Positions 1-8,246 of a stretch of 64,000 nt of DNA are shown piece after piece. The notes under the pieces are model-generated. The model ran no database searches, had not been told where the DNA came from, and saw nothing but the letters and a program-made list of their open reading frames with translations. The position numbers and the translations under genes were made by a program. How positions within the stretch are numbered: position 1 is the stretch's first letter; each line of letters begins with the position of its first letter. The DNA comes from JAFDVL01 sp043783625 (GTDB lineage: Bacteria > Acidobacteriota > Blastocatellia > RBC074), in the NCBI GenBank assembly GCA_043783625.1, contig JAYVZE010000046.1, positions 45,209-109,208 on the forward strand. The letters run 5' to 3'.

Positions 1-1
1 C

Positions 2-682
2 TTGCAAAAAGTTTACGGCGGTGTGCGCGACTCAAAAGGCAAGCTGCTTTATCCGGGCCAGCCCCTCGGCGCTGAGATCGCTGCGGCGGGTATGGGCGGA
101 CAAATCCGCAGTGCGTGGGTCGGCAGCATCGGCGGCGACGGCGGCGCGGGCGCTGCGTATGGTGAAACGGCGATGCGATTCATGGCGTTTGAACCGCAAC
201 GCGGCAAGGCGTGGACGTGGAAGCAATTCGATTTTGACAAAGACCCGCCGCAAATGGCCGCGTTCTCAAAACTGATTGATGCGACCGACCCAGACTTGTC
301 GAAGCTCAAACAACGCGGCGGCAAGCTCATTCACTATCACGGCTGGGCCGATGCGCTCGTGAATCCGCAAGTGTCAGTAGACTATTACGAATCAGTGCAG
401 AAAAAATTTGGCGCAAAGCAAACCAGCGGATTTTATAAGCTGTATATGATTCCAGGCATGTTCCACTGTCGCGGCGGTGTGGGCTGTGACGAATCCGATT
501 GGTTCACGCCGATGGTTGATTGGGTAGAAAAGAAAGTCGCGCCCGATGTGATTGCAGGCAAGCGCACGGTGAATAATGCGACGGTGATGACGCGCCCGCA
601 TTGCGCTTATCCGCTGGTGGCAAAATATAAAGGCAGTGGCGACAACACGAAAGCCGAAAATTTTACCTGTGGAAAGTTCTGA
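2..682 (+). CDS. Tannase/feruloyl esterase family protein, C-terminal part
   Basis: This is the C-terminal 226 residues of a tannase/feruloyl esterase family alpha/beta hydrolase; the gene runs off the left edge, so the nucleophile region is missing. The HGWADALV segment carries the expected acid Asp and the GMFHCRGG segment the catalytic His of the family. Such enzymes are usually exported and cleave ester-linked aromatic acids (ferulate, gallate) from plant material. A feruloyl-CoA synthase and 4-hydroxybenzoate hydroxylase downstream fit a role supplying free aromatic acids; that role is inferred. The true start cannot be seen. Confidence 0.8.
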   Translation: MQKVYGGVRDSKGKLLYPGQPLGAEIAAAGMGGQIRSAWVGSIGGDGGAGAAYGETAMRFMAFEPQRGKAWTWKQFDFDKDPPQMAAFSKLIDATDPDLSKLKQRGGKLIHYHGWADALVNPQVSVDYYESVQKKFGAKQTSGFYKLYMIPGMFHCRGGVGCDESDWFTPMVDWVEKKVAPDVIAGKRTVNNATVMTRPHCAYPLVAKYKGSGDNTKAENFTCGKF

Positions 683-736
683 GTACCGCCTTGAGGCGGA
701 TTCAACAATTGAGAAAGCCGCCTAAGGGCGGTACTC
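681..736. repeat. Short inverted repeat with palindromic arms
   Basis: The arms GAGTACCGCCTTGAGGCGG and CCGCCTAAGGGCGGTACTC are near-perfect reverse complements, and each arm is itself a small hairpin around CCGCC/GGCGG. The element begins at the end of the esterase gene, partly overlapping its stop codon, and fills the gap to the next gene. There is no T tract, so it looks more like a REP/MITE-type unit than a terminator. Confidence 0.6.
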
Positions 737-745
737 AAAACTCTA

Positions 746-1636
746 ATGTCTAATGAACTGAAAATCGGATTTGTCGGTTTTGGTGAAGCAGGGTTTCATT
801 TGGCTAAAGATTTGCGCAGCGTCGGCGTAGCGGAAATTTTTGCATTTGATCTTCACTCAAGCACCGCAGGACGTGGAGAAAAAATTCGGCAACGCGCTTC
901 CAAAAGTGGCGTAAATTTATTGTCATCAAATCAGGAACTCGTCGAAAATTCTGAGGTGATTTTTTCGACCGTCACGGCAAATAAAGCCTTGGAAGCGGCA
1001 GAACAAAATGCGCGGTACTTAACTGCGCAACACCTCTACGCCGATTTAAATTCTATTTCACCCAATCTCAAAAAAACGATTGGGGAATTAATTGAAACGC
1101 ATCGCGCCGCTTTTGTGGAGATAGCGATTATGTCTCCGGTTCCTCCGCACGGGCATCGTGTCCCAATGTTTTTGGGCGGAAGACACGCGCAAAAATTTGT
1201 AGATTTATTTTCACCGCTGGGAATGAATTTAGAAATTATCTCGGAAGAAATCGGCGCGGCTTCGGCGACGAAAATGTGTCGCAGCATTATGGTCAAAGGG
1301 ATGGAAGCATTGTTTTTAGAATGTGTACTTGGCGCGGTTCCGTACGGTGCAGATGAACGCGTTTTCGCTACACTGGAAGAAACAATGCCGGGGATGAACT
1401 GGAAAAAAATGGCGAGCTACATGGTCGGACGCGTGATCGAACACGGCGAACGACGCGCACGAGAGTTGGAGGAAGTCGCGGCGACGCTGCGCGATATTGG
1501 CGTAGAACCGATAATGACAGAAGCGATTGTCAAACGGCAGGATTGGGGCGCGAGCCTGAATTTATTGGCTGAATTCGGTGGTAAGCCGCCGGAAGATTAT
1601 CGCGCAGTGGTCAATGCTATAGCTGAGCGTAAGTGA
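746..1636 (+). CDS. NAD(P)-dependent 6-phosphogluconate/3-hydroxyisobutyrate dehydrogenase-like protein (DUF1932)
   Basis: The 296-residue protein opens with a Rossmann fold (GFVGFGEAGFHLAKDL, residues about 8-23, GxGxxG-like) followed by a beta-hydroxyacid-dehydrogenase type NAD-binding domain. The C-terminal half resembles the DUF1932 helical domain (around residues 190-260). It probably oxidises a hydroxy or carbonyl intermediate with NAD(P). It lies at the head of a run of closely spaced plus-strand genes (RidA 17 bp downstream, DUF3237, MetE-like), consistent with one catabolic transcript. The substrate is unknown; the aromatic-acid context is only suggestive. Confidence 0.75.
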   Translation: MSNELKIGFVGFGEAGFHLAKDLRSVGVAEIFAFDLHSSTAGRGEKIRQRASKSGVNLLSSNQELVENSEVIFSTVTANKALEAAEQNARYLTAQHLYADLNSISPNLKKTIGELIETHRAAFVEIAIMSPVPPHGHRVPMFLGGRHAQKFVDLFSPLGMNLEIISEEIGAASATKMCRSIMVKGMEALFLECVLGAVPYGADERVFATLEETMPGMNWKKMASYMVGRVIEHGERRARELEEVAATLRDIGVEPIMTEAIVKRQDWGASLNLLAEFGGKPPEDYRAVVNAIAERK

Positions 1637-1653
1637 GAAGTGAGTGAATAAAA

Positions 1654-2055
1654 ATGAGCAAACGACGCAGCCTTGAAATCCCCGGCTTGCAGCACGAGAA
1701 TCCGATTCCGGTCGCTTCGCAAATCGGGTCGTTTCTGGTGACGAGCGGAATTTTCGGGAAAGACGCAAGTACTGGAATGATTCCCCCAGGTATTGAAGAG
1801 CAATGTTGGCAGATGTTCGCCAACATTCGCTTGATTCTCGCAGCGGCAGGCGGTACGCCGGAAGATATTATCAAGATGACAGTTTGGGTGAAGGATAAAG
1901 CGTTACGTCCGCATATCAATAAAGAATGGTTACTGATGTTTCCTGATGAAACTTCTCGTCCGGCGCGTCATAGCCTTTTGAATTCAGATTTGCCGGGAAC
2001 TGCTTTGGTACAGTGCGAAGTGATGGCGATACTTGACGCCATAGACCACGGATGA
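1654..2055 (+). CDS. RidA family protein (YjgF/YER057c/UK114)
   Basis: A 133-residue RidA-family protein. Family members are small trimeric cytosolic proteins that hydrolyse reactive enamine/imine intermediates or act on catabolic intermediates. The C-terminal LPGTALVQCEVMAI segment matches the family signature region, but the canonical Arg of true RidA (usually in an RxxV context) is not obvious, so this may be a pathway-specific paralogue rather than the housekeeping deaminase. It sits 17 bp after the DUF1932 dehydrogenase and before a DUF3237 gene, an arrangement suggesting a role in the same catabolic pathway. Confidence 0.8.
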   Translation: MSKRRSLEIPGLQHENPIPVASQIGSFLVTSGIFGKDASTGMIPPGIEEQCWQMFANIRLILAAAGGTPEDIIKMTVWVKDKALRPHINKEWLLMFPDETSRPARHSLLNSDLPGTALVQCEVMAILDAIDHG

Positions 2056-2152
2056 CGCGGATTGAGCGGGTTTTCGCTGATCTGACCTGCTTAACTTGAT
2101 CGCTCTTCCCGAATTTATTGTGAAACGACGGAACCTAAACCGCGAACTTTTT

Positions 2153-2623
2153 ATGGAACTAAAACCCCCAACGCCACGCCTTGAACCGTTGTGCCATGTC
2201 GCCGTCAAAATCGGCGCACCACAAATGATCGGAGCCGTACTCACGGGCGAACGTCGCATCATTCCCATCACGGGCGGGCGTTTTGAAGGTGCGAAAATGC
2301 GCGGCGAAATTCTTCCCGGTGGAGCCGATTGGCAAATCGTCGCATCTGATGGAACGGCAATGCTCGAAGCGCGATACACACTCCGCACGGATGATGGCGC
2401 ATTGATTTATGTGCGCAACTCAGGGTTTCGTCACGGGCCGCCGGAAGTTCTCGCGGCGATTGCGCGAGGCGAACAGGTTGATCCGCATAAATATTATTTT
2501 CGCGCTTCTCCGACCTTTGAAACTGGCGATAAAAAATATGCGTGGCTCAATCGCATCATTTGCGTTTGTTCCGGCGTCCGCACCAAAGAAGAAGTATTAC
2601 TTGATTTTTACGAAGTGAAATAA
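2153..2623 (+). CDS. DUF3237 domain-containing protein
   Basis: A 156-residue single-domain protein of the DUF3237 beta-barrel family (visible in RRIIPITGGRFEGAKMRGE and LPGGADWQIV). Function is unknown; relatives recur in aromatic and hydroxyacid catabolic clusters. The reading frame is open back to a TTG at 2096, but the ATG at 2153 gives the normal family length and begins directly with the conserved PRLEPLCHVAVKIG segment, so it is preferred. The stop codon is 3 bp before the MetE-like gene, implying co-translation. Confidence 0.75.
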   Translation: MELKPPTPRLEPLCHVAVKIGAPQMIGAVLTGERRIIPITGGRFEGAKMRGEILPGGADWQIVASDGTAMLEARYTLRTDDGALIYVRNSGFRHGPPEVLAAIARGEQVDPHKYYFRASPTFETGDKKYAWLNRIICVCSGVRTKEEVLLDFYEVK

Positions 2624-2626
2624 TTT

Positions 2627-3715
2627 ATGAATAATTACAAAACAGACGTGGTTGGAAGTTTATTGCGTCCAGCGTATCTCAAAGACGCCCGCACTGAATA
2701 CGAAGCCGGAAAGCTCTCCGATATTGCCTTCAAACAAATCGAAGACCGCGCCGTAGATGAAGCCATCGCCTTGCAGGAACGCGCCGGAATCGCAGTTCTC
2801 ACGGATGGCGAATTACGCCGCTATGCTTTTTACGGGCATTTGATTGATGCCGTTGATGGCTTTGATAAATACGGTGGATGGGCGATTCCGTTTCGTGACG
2901 AAGCGGGTGAAGAACTCGTTTTGCAACGTCCTGTCGTCGTGTCAAAGCTTCAGCGCAAGCGTCACATGTGCGCGGAAGAATTTACTTATCTCAGAGCGAA
3001 AACCAAAGCCCCGGCGAAAGTCACACTGATTAGCGCACAACAAGCAGCGGCCTATTACGACAGCGAAAAATCCAAGTCGGCGTATGCGACGGTGGATGCT
3101 TATCTCGCCGATCTCGTAGACATTTTGCGCGGCGAAGTTGCTGAACTCATTCGACTCGGTTGCAACTATATTCAAATTGATTCACCGCAATATACGGCAC
3201 TGCTGGATCCGGTTTTACGCGAAGGCTATCGCGCACGCGGCAACGATCCTGACCGCCTGCTTGAGCTGGCGATTGAAATGGATAACGCCGTCATTGGTAA
3301 TAATCCCGGCATCAGTTTCGGACTCCATTTGTGTCGTGGGAACAATCAAAGCAAATTTTATGCGCAGGGCGATTATGGCCCGATTACGAAGGTTTTCAGC
3401 CAGACAAAATTTGATCGCTTCCTCCTGGAATTTGATGATGCGCGTTCGGGCGGATTTGAACCGTTAGCCGAAGTGCCGGAAGACCGCACCGTCGTACTGG
3501 GTCTTATCAGTTCTAAAAAAGCTGCGCTCGAAAATAAAGCTGAATTGAAATCGCGGATTGCAGAAGCTGCGAAATTTGTCCCGCTGGAACGGTTGTCGTT
3601 AAGCCCGCAATGCGGCTTCGCTTCAACGCTGGAAGGCAATCACTTAACTGAAGCCGATCAGGAAGCCAAGCTGCGATTGTCTTCAGAAATTGCCAGTGAG
3701 GTATGGAGTAATTAA
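2627..3715 (+). CDS. Cobalamin-independent methionine synthase-like methyltransferase (core MetE type)
   Basis: This 362-residue protein corresponds to the C-terminal catalytic barrel of MetE without the N-terminal domain. The zinc-site signature is intact: His and Cys in GLHLCRGN, Glu in LLEFDDARSGG and the distal Cys in LSPQCGF. The family transfers methyl groups from methyl-folate or another donor to a thiol. In this aromatic-acid neighbourhood it might recycle methyl groups from methoxy-aromatics, but no O-demethylase is visible, so that is speculative. It may equally be a generic core-MetE. It starts 3 bp after DUF3237, and its stop codon overlaps the first base of a palindromic repeat. 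Confidence 0.75.
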   Translation: MNNYKTDVVGSLLRPAYLKDARTEYEAGKLSDIAFKQIEDRAVDEAIALQERAGIAVLTDGELRRYAFYGHLIDAVDGFDKYGGWAIPFRDEAGEELVLQRPVVVSKLQRKRHMCAEEFTYLRAKTKAPAKVTLISAQQAAAYYDSEKSKSAYATVDAYLADLVDILRGEVAELIRLGCNYIQIDSPQYTALLDPVLREGYRARGNDPDRLLELAIEMDNAVIGNNPGISFGLHLCRGNNQSKFYAQGDYGPITKVFSQTKFDRFLLEFDDARSGGFEPLAEVPEDRTVVLGLISSKKAALENKAELKSRIAEAAKFVPLERLSLSPQCGFASTLEGNHLTEADQEAKLRLSSEIASEVWSN

Positions 3716-3788
3716 TGCAGAAGCCCGCACGCAGTAAGGGCGCGATCTCAAATGTGAAGACACCCTTACTGTGTGCGGGCTTCTGCAT
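3715..3788. repeat. 74-bp palindromic element, family 1 copy 1
   Basis: The left arm starts ATGCAGAAGCCCGCAC at 3715 and the right arm ends GTGCGGGCTTCTGCAT at 3788; the arms are about 26 bp with a 22-nt loop and one internal mismatch. Relatives occur at 48124-48196 and 63772-63824. All three follow the 3' end of a plus-strand gene. Confidence 0.8.
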
Positions 3789-3799
3789 TGTAAATTAAG

Positions 3800-5662
3800 A
3801 TGACTGATTCACCTGCCATCACCGCGACAGAGTTTATCCCCGTCAATTTCCTCGACGCGCAAGTTAACGTCGAACGCCGCGCTGACGGGACGCTGGTTTT
3901 GCGTTCGCCTGAAATACTTGCGCCGTACGCTCGCTGCCTCGGCGAATTTCTTGAACGCTGGGCGCGGGAAAAACCAGAGCAAATTTATCTGGCGCAACGT
4001 GATGGTGATGGATGGCGGACGCTGACTTTCGGGGAAACGCGAACACAGGTTCGCACTATTGCGACGGTGCTACTCGCGCATAATTTATCGGCTACGCGAC
4101 CACTGGCAATTCTTTCAGAAAATTCGATTGAACATGCCTTGATGGGATTAGCGGCGATGCATGTTGGAATTCCGTATGTCCCGATTTCGGCTTCGTATTC
4201 GTTGCTGTCGCGGGATTTTAAAAAGCTTCGTACGATTTTTTCCCTGCTTACTCCCGGATTGGTTTTCGTGGATGACGGGCAACGCTACGCACCTGCTTTG
4301 GCTGCGCTTGAGCCGTACGATTTTGAGTTGGTCACGGCGCGAAATCCTGAAGCCGTAACGCGACCGTCGCAGTCATTTGCGTCATTCCTGGAACGGGAAA
4401 ATGTAGCAGAAGTTGAGCTTGCTTTCGCCGCCATCCACGCCGATACGATTGCAAAATTCCTGCTCACTTCCGGCTCGACAGGCGAGCCGAAAGCTGTGAT
4501 TAATACGCAACGGATGATGTGTTCTAATCAGCAGGCACACGCACAGGCGTGGCCGTTTTTGACGGAAGAACCTCCCGTGCTGGTGGATTGGTTGCCGTGG
4601 AATCATACGATGGCTGGTAACTTTAATTTCGGAATGGTTCTCGTGAATGGTGGGTCGTATTACATTGATGAAGGTCGCCCGATGCCGGGAATGATTGAGA
4701 AAACCGTACGAAATCTACGCGAAATTTCTCCCACGATTTATTTGAATGTGCCGCGCGGCTACGAAGCCTTATTACATTTTTTAGAAACCGATGCTGAGCT
4801 GCGACGGAATTTTTTTGCGCGCCTGAAAATCATGTTATACGCCGGAGCCGCGCTCCCCGCGAATTTATGGGAACGCCTGAACTGCGTCGCCGTCGCTGAA
4901 CTTGGCAAGCGCATTTATCTGACCGTTGGTTATGGTGCGACGGAAACTGCGCCCGGAGTGACGGTGGTTCATTTTGAAACTTCGCGCACGGGCGGGCTGG
5001 GGCTTCCGGTTCCCGGTGTCGAAGTCAAAATGATTTCGGTGAGCGGAGGTGATAAATATGAATTACGCGTGCGGGGCGAAAACGTTACGCCTGGTTATTG
5101 GCGGCAGGATCACCTGACTGCCGCTGCGTTTGATGAAGAAGGGTTTTATAAATTAGGTGATGCGGCGCGGTTTGTTGATCCCGATGATCCAGCGCAGGGG
5201 ATTGAATTCGCGGGACGTGTTTCTGAAGAATTTAAGCTGACCAGCGGCACGTGGGTTCACGTGGGAGCGTTGCGCGTCAAAGCGATTTCCGCATTGGCTC
5301 CCGTCGCGCAGGATATTGTGATTACAGGTCACGACCGCGATGAAATCGGATTTTTAATTTTTCCCAGCCTGGCAGGTTGTCGCAGCCTTTGCCCTGATTT
5401 GAACAACGATTTATCACTGACAGAATTGTTGTCAGATGATCGTGTGCGCGAAGCCGTGCGAGTTGGCATGCAGGAATTAAAGCAACAAGGCGGAGGCAGT
5501 TCGACCTACGCCACTCGTGCTTTGTTGATGGTGGAGCCGCCGTCCATTGATGCTGGAGAAATTACGGATAAAGGCTATCTCAATCAACGTGCCGTGTTGG
5601 AACGGCGGACGGAATTAGTTGAGGAAATTTATCAAAAATCAGAGTGTGTGATTGTCCTTTGA
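3800..5662 (+). CDS. Feruloyl-CoA synthase-like AMP-dependent ligase
   Basis: A 620-residue acyl-adenylating enzyme. The P-loop region reads LLTSGSTGEPKAVINTQRMM, and the NTQRMMCSNQ continuation is typical of feruloyl-CoA synthases rather than generic acyl-CoA ligases. VGYGATETAPG and KLGDAARFVDP match the later adenylation motifs. The enzyme would activate hydroxycinnamates (ferulate, p-coumarate, caffeate) to CoA thioesters using ATP in the cytosol. Downstream thiolase and SDR genes suggest beta-oxidative side-chain shortening, since no hydratase-lyase of the Ech type is visible. Substrate range is inferred from family resemblance. Confidence 0.85.
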   Translation: MTDSPAITATEFIPVNFLDAQVNVERRADGTLVLRSPEILAPYARCLGEFLERWAREKPEQIYLAQRDGDGWRTLTFGETRTQVRTIATVLLAHNLSATRPLAILSENSIEHALMGLAAMHVGIPYVPISASYSLLSRDFKKLRTIFSLLTPGLVFVDDGQRYAPALAALEPYDFELVTARNPEAVTRPSQSFASFLERENVAEVELAFAAIHADTIAKFLLTSGSTGEPKAVINTQRMMCSNQQAHAQAWPFLTEEPPVLVDWLPWNHTMAGNFNFGMVLVNGGSYYIDEGRPMPGMIEKTVRNLREISPTIYLNVPRGYEALLHFLETDAELRRNFFARLKIMLYAGAALPANLWERLNCVAVAELGKRIYLTVGYGATETAPGVTVVHFETSRTGGLGLPVPGVEVKMISVSGGDKYELRVRGENVTPGYWRQDHLTAAAFDEEGFYKLGDAARFVDPDDPAQGIEFAGRVSEEFKLTSGTWVHVGALRVKAISALAPVAQDIVITGHDRDEIGFLIFPSLAGCRSLCPDLNNDLSLTELLSDDRVREAVRVGMQELKQQGGGSSTYATRALLMVEPPSIDAGEITDKGYLNQRAVLERRTELVEEIYQKSECVIVL

Positions 5663-5665
5663 ATT

Positions 5666-5859
5666 ATGAATTGCCACGCAACTTTAGTGCGTGGTAAGGG
5701 TCAAGTAACAAAAAAGGCTTTAGCCAAATATTTGAGAAGTAATCAAAAAGCGCTGTTTCTTTAGGCTAAAGCAAATCGGAAAAAGAATATTTTATGAATT
5801 CGGCTCAAGCCTCCACGCTATACACAAGCTGCCACGAGTTAAAACTCGTGGCAATTCAT
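5666..5859. repeat. MITE-like 194-bp element with palindromic arms
   Basis: ATGAATTGCCACG near the left end is mirrored by CGTGGCAATTCAT at the right end, and each end forms its own hairpin (CCACGCAACTTTAGTGCGTGG; CCACGAGTTAAAACTCGTGG-like). Inside lies a second inverted pair, GGCTTTAGCC and TTAGGCTAAAGC. No coding potential is seen. It occupies nearly all of the gap between the ligase and thiolase genes. Confidence 0.55.
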
Positions 5860-5909
5860 CTACGAGCTTCTGGAAATTGCGCGAATCATTTATAAAAGGA
5901 AATTATTAA

Positions 5910-7157
5910 ATGACCAAACCAAATGGAATAACCGCAAGCTGGGATGATGTCTGGCTCGCTGACGGCGTACGGACGCCGTTTGTAGATTACATCGGCACAC
6001 TCGGATTAATTTCTCCCACTGATCTCGGCATCAAAGTCGCCCGCGAAGTTTTCAAGCGTTCCGGTTTATCCGCCTCTGATGTCGGCATCGTCGTCGCTGG
6101 AAATGTTGCGCAAGCCAGCTTCGATGCCTTTATGCTGCCGCGTCACATCGGGCTGTATTCAGGCACTCCGCAATCAGCTCCGGCGCATCTGGTGCAGCGC
6201 GTTTGCGGTACAGGCATCGAAGCGATTATGCAAGTTTCCGATGCGATTGCACTTGGTCGCGCAGAACTGGGGTTAGCTGTTTCTGCCGAATCTATGACGC
6301 GCAATCCGGTCGCCGCGTACACGCATCGCAGCGGCTTTCGCATGGGGCAAGTCGAATTCAAAGATTTTTTGTGGGAGGCGTTACTCGACACCGGGTCGAA
6401 TTGCACGATGGGGATGACGGCGGAAAATCTGGCGAAGCAATATGGCATCACCCGCGAAGAAGTTGACGCCTACGCCGCTCGCAGTTTTGAAAAAGCCCTC
6501 GCCGCTCAAGCCAGCGGATTTCTCGCCGGAGAAATTACGGCTGTCGTAGATGAAATTTTTGAAGTCGAAGGATTGCAAACCCGCAGCATTAAAATGCCAC
6601 GTGGAAATAAAGAAGCGGCAGTGGATACGCACATTAAACCTTCACCGCTGGAAGTGCTGGCGAAGATCAGGCCTGCGTTTGGCGGCGTCCAGACTGGCGG
6701 AAATAGTTCGGCGATTGTAGACGGGGCGGCGGCGGCGTTGGTCGCTTCGGGGCAATATTTAAAGGCTCACAATAAAATTCCACTCGGCAAAATTGTGGCA
6801 GGCGCGACAGTTGGCGTCGCACCGGAAATTATGGGCATCGGCCCGGTTCCGGCGATTCAAGCCGTCCTCGAAAAAGCAGGTTTATCATTGGATCAAATTG
6901 ATCGCGTTGAAATTAATGAAGCGTTTGGCGCACAGGTCATAGCTTGTGCGCGTGAATTGAAACTCGACGAAAATAAATTGAACGTCAATGGTGGAGCGAT
7001 TGCCATTGGGCATCCATTGGCAGCAACTGGCATCCGTTTGTCGGTCACAGTAGCGCGCGAATTGAAACGGTCAGGCACACGCTATGGCATCGCTTCGGCG
7101 TGTATTGGCGGCGGTCAGGGCATTGCGTTGCTGATTGAAAATACAGATGCAGCGTAA
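5910..7157 (+). CDS. Thiolase (acetyl-CoA acyltransferase)
   Basis: A 415-residue thiolase. The nucleophilic Cys lies in VQRVCGTGIEAI (about residue 96), the active-site His in GGAIAIGHPLAATG and the second Cys in ASACIGGGQG. Thiolases of this type cleave 3-ketoacyl-CoA with CoA to release acetyl-CoA, or run in reverse. Next to a feruloyl-CoA synthase and an SDR it most likely performs the last step of CoA-dependent beta-oxidation of a cinnamoyl side chain, giving a benzoyl-type CoA. A GGAAA Shine-Dalgarno sits at a good distance from the ATG. A broader fatty-acid role cannot be excluded. Confidence 0.9.
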   Translation: MTKPNGITASWDDVWLADGVRTPFVDYIGTLGLISPTDLGIKVAREVFKRSGLSASDVGIVVAGNVAQASFDAFMLPRHIGLYSGTPQSAPAHLVQRVCGTGIEAIMQVSDAIALGRAELGLAVSAESMTRNPVAAYTHRSGFRMGQVEFKDFLWEALLDTGSNCTMGMTAENLAKQYGITREEVDAYAARSFEKALAAQASGFLAGEITAVVDEIFEVEGLQTRSIKMPRGNKEAAVDTHIKPSPLEVLAKIRPAFGGVQTGGNSSAIVDGAAAALVASGQYLKAHNKIPLGKIVAGATVGVAPEIMGIGPVPAIQAVLEKAGLSLDQIDRVEINEAFGAQVIACARELKLDENKLNVNGGAIAIGHPLAATGIRLSVTVARELKRSGTRYGIASACIGGGQGIALLIENTDAA

Positions 7158-7183
7158 GAAATGTCGCAAATAATATTTTCTAT

Positions 7184-7333
7184 TAGCCCAGCCCGTTTAC
7201 GGCTGGGAAAAGTTGTGGCAAGCACCGCCCAGCCCGGTTTATCGGGCTTCTCAACTGCTTTAGCTCAAAGCCCGATAAATCGGGCTGAGATAATTAATTC
7301 GCATCCTAACCCAGCCGTAAACGGGCTGGGCTA
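7184..7333. repeat. 150-bp MITE-like element, family 2 copy 1
   Basis: The terminal 24 bp are perfect inverted repeats beginning TAGCCCAGCCCGTTTACGG. Each end is itself a hairpin (CCCAGCC/GGCTGGG). Inside lies a second inverted pair of AGCCCGATAAATCGGGCT-type hairpins. A second copy of 149 bp lies at 9477-9625, and the two bracket the SDR and pobA genes. Confidence 0.75.
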
Positions 7334-7394
7334 ACGGAAAAAATGTGCGTAGATCACGATTAAAAATCTTTTTTACATTAGGAGAAATCATCAA

Positions 7395-8156
7395 ATGAAA
7401 CTTCAAGGAAATATCGCTATTGTTACCGGAGGCGGTTCAGGATTAGGTGCAGCCACGGCGGAAACTCTCGCCGCCGCAGGCGTCAAAGTCGCTGTCCTCG
7501 ACATCAATCAGGAAGCGGCGGAAGCCGTCGCCGCTAAAATCGGTGGCATCGCAATTGTCTGCGATGTCGCCAGTCCTGAAGCCGCTGAAGCTGCGATTGC
7601 GCAGGCACGTGAAGCACACGGCGCAGCCCGTATCCTTATTAACTGCGCGGGCATCGGCGTAGCCAAGCGAATTCTCGGCAAAGAAGGCCCGCAAGCTTTG
7701 TCAGATTTTGAACGCGTCATTCGCATCAATTTGCTCGGCAGTTTTAATATGCTGCGACTGGCGGCGGCGGACATGTCGAAGCTCGAACCCTTGGAAGACG
7801 GCGAGCGCGGCGTGATTGTGAATACGGCTTCAGCGGCGGCGTTTGATGGGCAGCTTGGGCAGGCGGCGTATTCCGCTTCCAAAGGCGGCATCGTAGCGAT
7901 GGCATTACCTGCGGCGCGTGAACTCGCGCAGTTCGGTATTCGTGTCATGACGATTGCGCCGGGATTATTCCTGACTCCGCTGCTCGAGAATTTGCCGGAA
8001 GAAATTCAGAAGAGCCTGGCAGCTTCGATTCCGTTTCCAAAACGGTTGGGAGCTGCGCAGGAATTCGCTGATCTCGCTGCGCATTGCGTGACGAATATGT
8101 CACTGAACGGTGAAGTTATTCGCTTGGATGGGGCGTTGCGCTTGCCGCCGCGATAG
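7395..8156 (+). CDS. Short-chain dehydrogenase/reductase, 3-hydroxyacyl-CoA dehydrogenase type II-like
   Basis: A 253-residue classical SDR. The cofactor motif TGGGSGLGAA is at residues about 11-20, the catalytic Ser lies in NTASAAAFDG, and the Tyr-Lys pair in YSASKGG. The central insertion (SKLEPLEDGERGVIVNTAS) and the IAPGLFLTPLLENLPEE tail resemble the HSD17B10/type II 3-hydroxyacyl-CoA dehydrogenase subgroup. It would oxidise 3-hydroxyacyl-CoA to 3-ketoacyl-CoA with NAD, just before the thiolase encoded upstream. AGGAGA lies 10 nt before the ATG. It sits with pobA between two copies of a MITE-like element. Confidence 0.85.
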   Translation: MKLQGNIAIVTGGGSGLGAATAETLAAAGVKVAVLDINQEAAEAVAAKIGGIAIVCDVASPEAAEAAIAQAREAHGAARILINCAGIGVAKRILGKEGPQALSDFERVIRINLLGSFNMLRLAAADMSKLEPLEDGERGVIVNTASAAAFDGQLGQAAYSASKGGIVAMALPAARELAQFGIRVMTIAPGLFLTPLLENLPEEIQKSLAASIPFPKRLGAAQEFADLAAHCVTNMSLNGEVIRLDGALRLPPR

Positions 8157-8166
8157 CAGGATGTGG

Positions 8167-8194
8167 CGCGGGTTCTTTACCCGCGTCTTTATTT
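8167..8194 (+). terminator. Putative intrinsic terminator after the SDR gene
   Basis: A 7-bp GC-rich stem (CGCGGGT/ACCCGCG) with a five-base loop is followed by TCTTTATTT. The T tract is imperfect, so read-through into pobA remains possible. Confidence 0.4.
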
Positions 8195-8246
8195 CACAAA
8201 ACTTAAAGAAGGCGATTAAAGAAATCGCCCCACATCATTGGTGTTT

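Noticed and set aside
2096..2153. TTG start giving a longer DUF3237 protein
   Set aside because: The ATG at 2153 gives the normal family length and the upstream residues show no conservation pattern.
3715..3788. Family 1 palindrome as an intrinsic terminator
   Set aside because: Stem is long and strong but lacks a following T tract, and relatives recur after unrelated genes.
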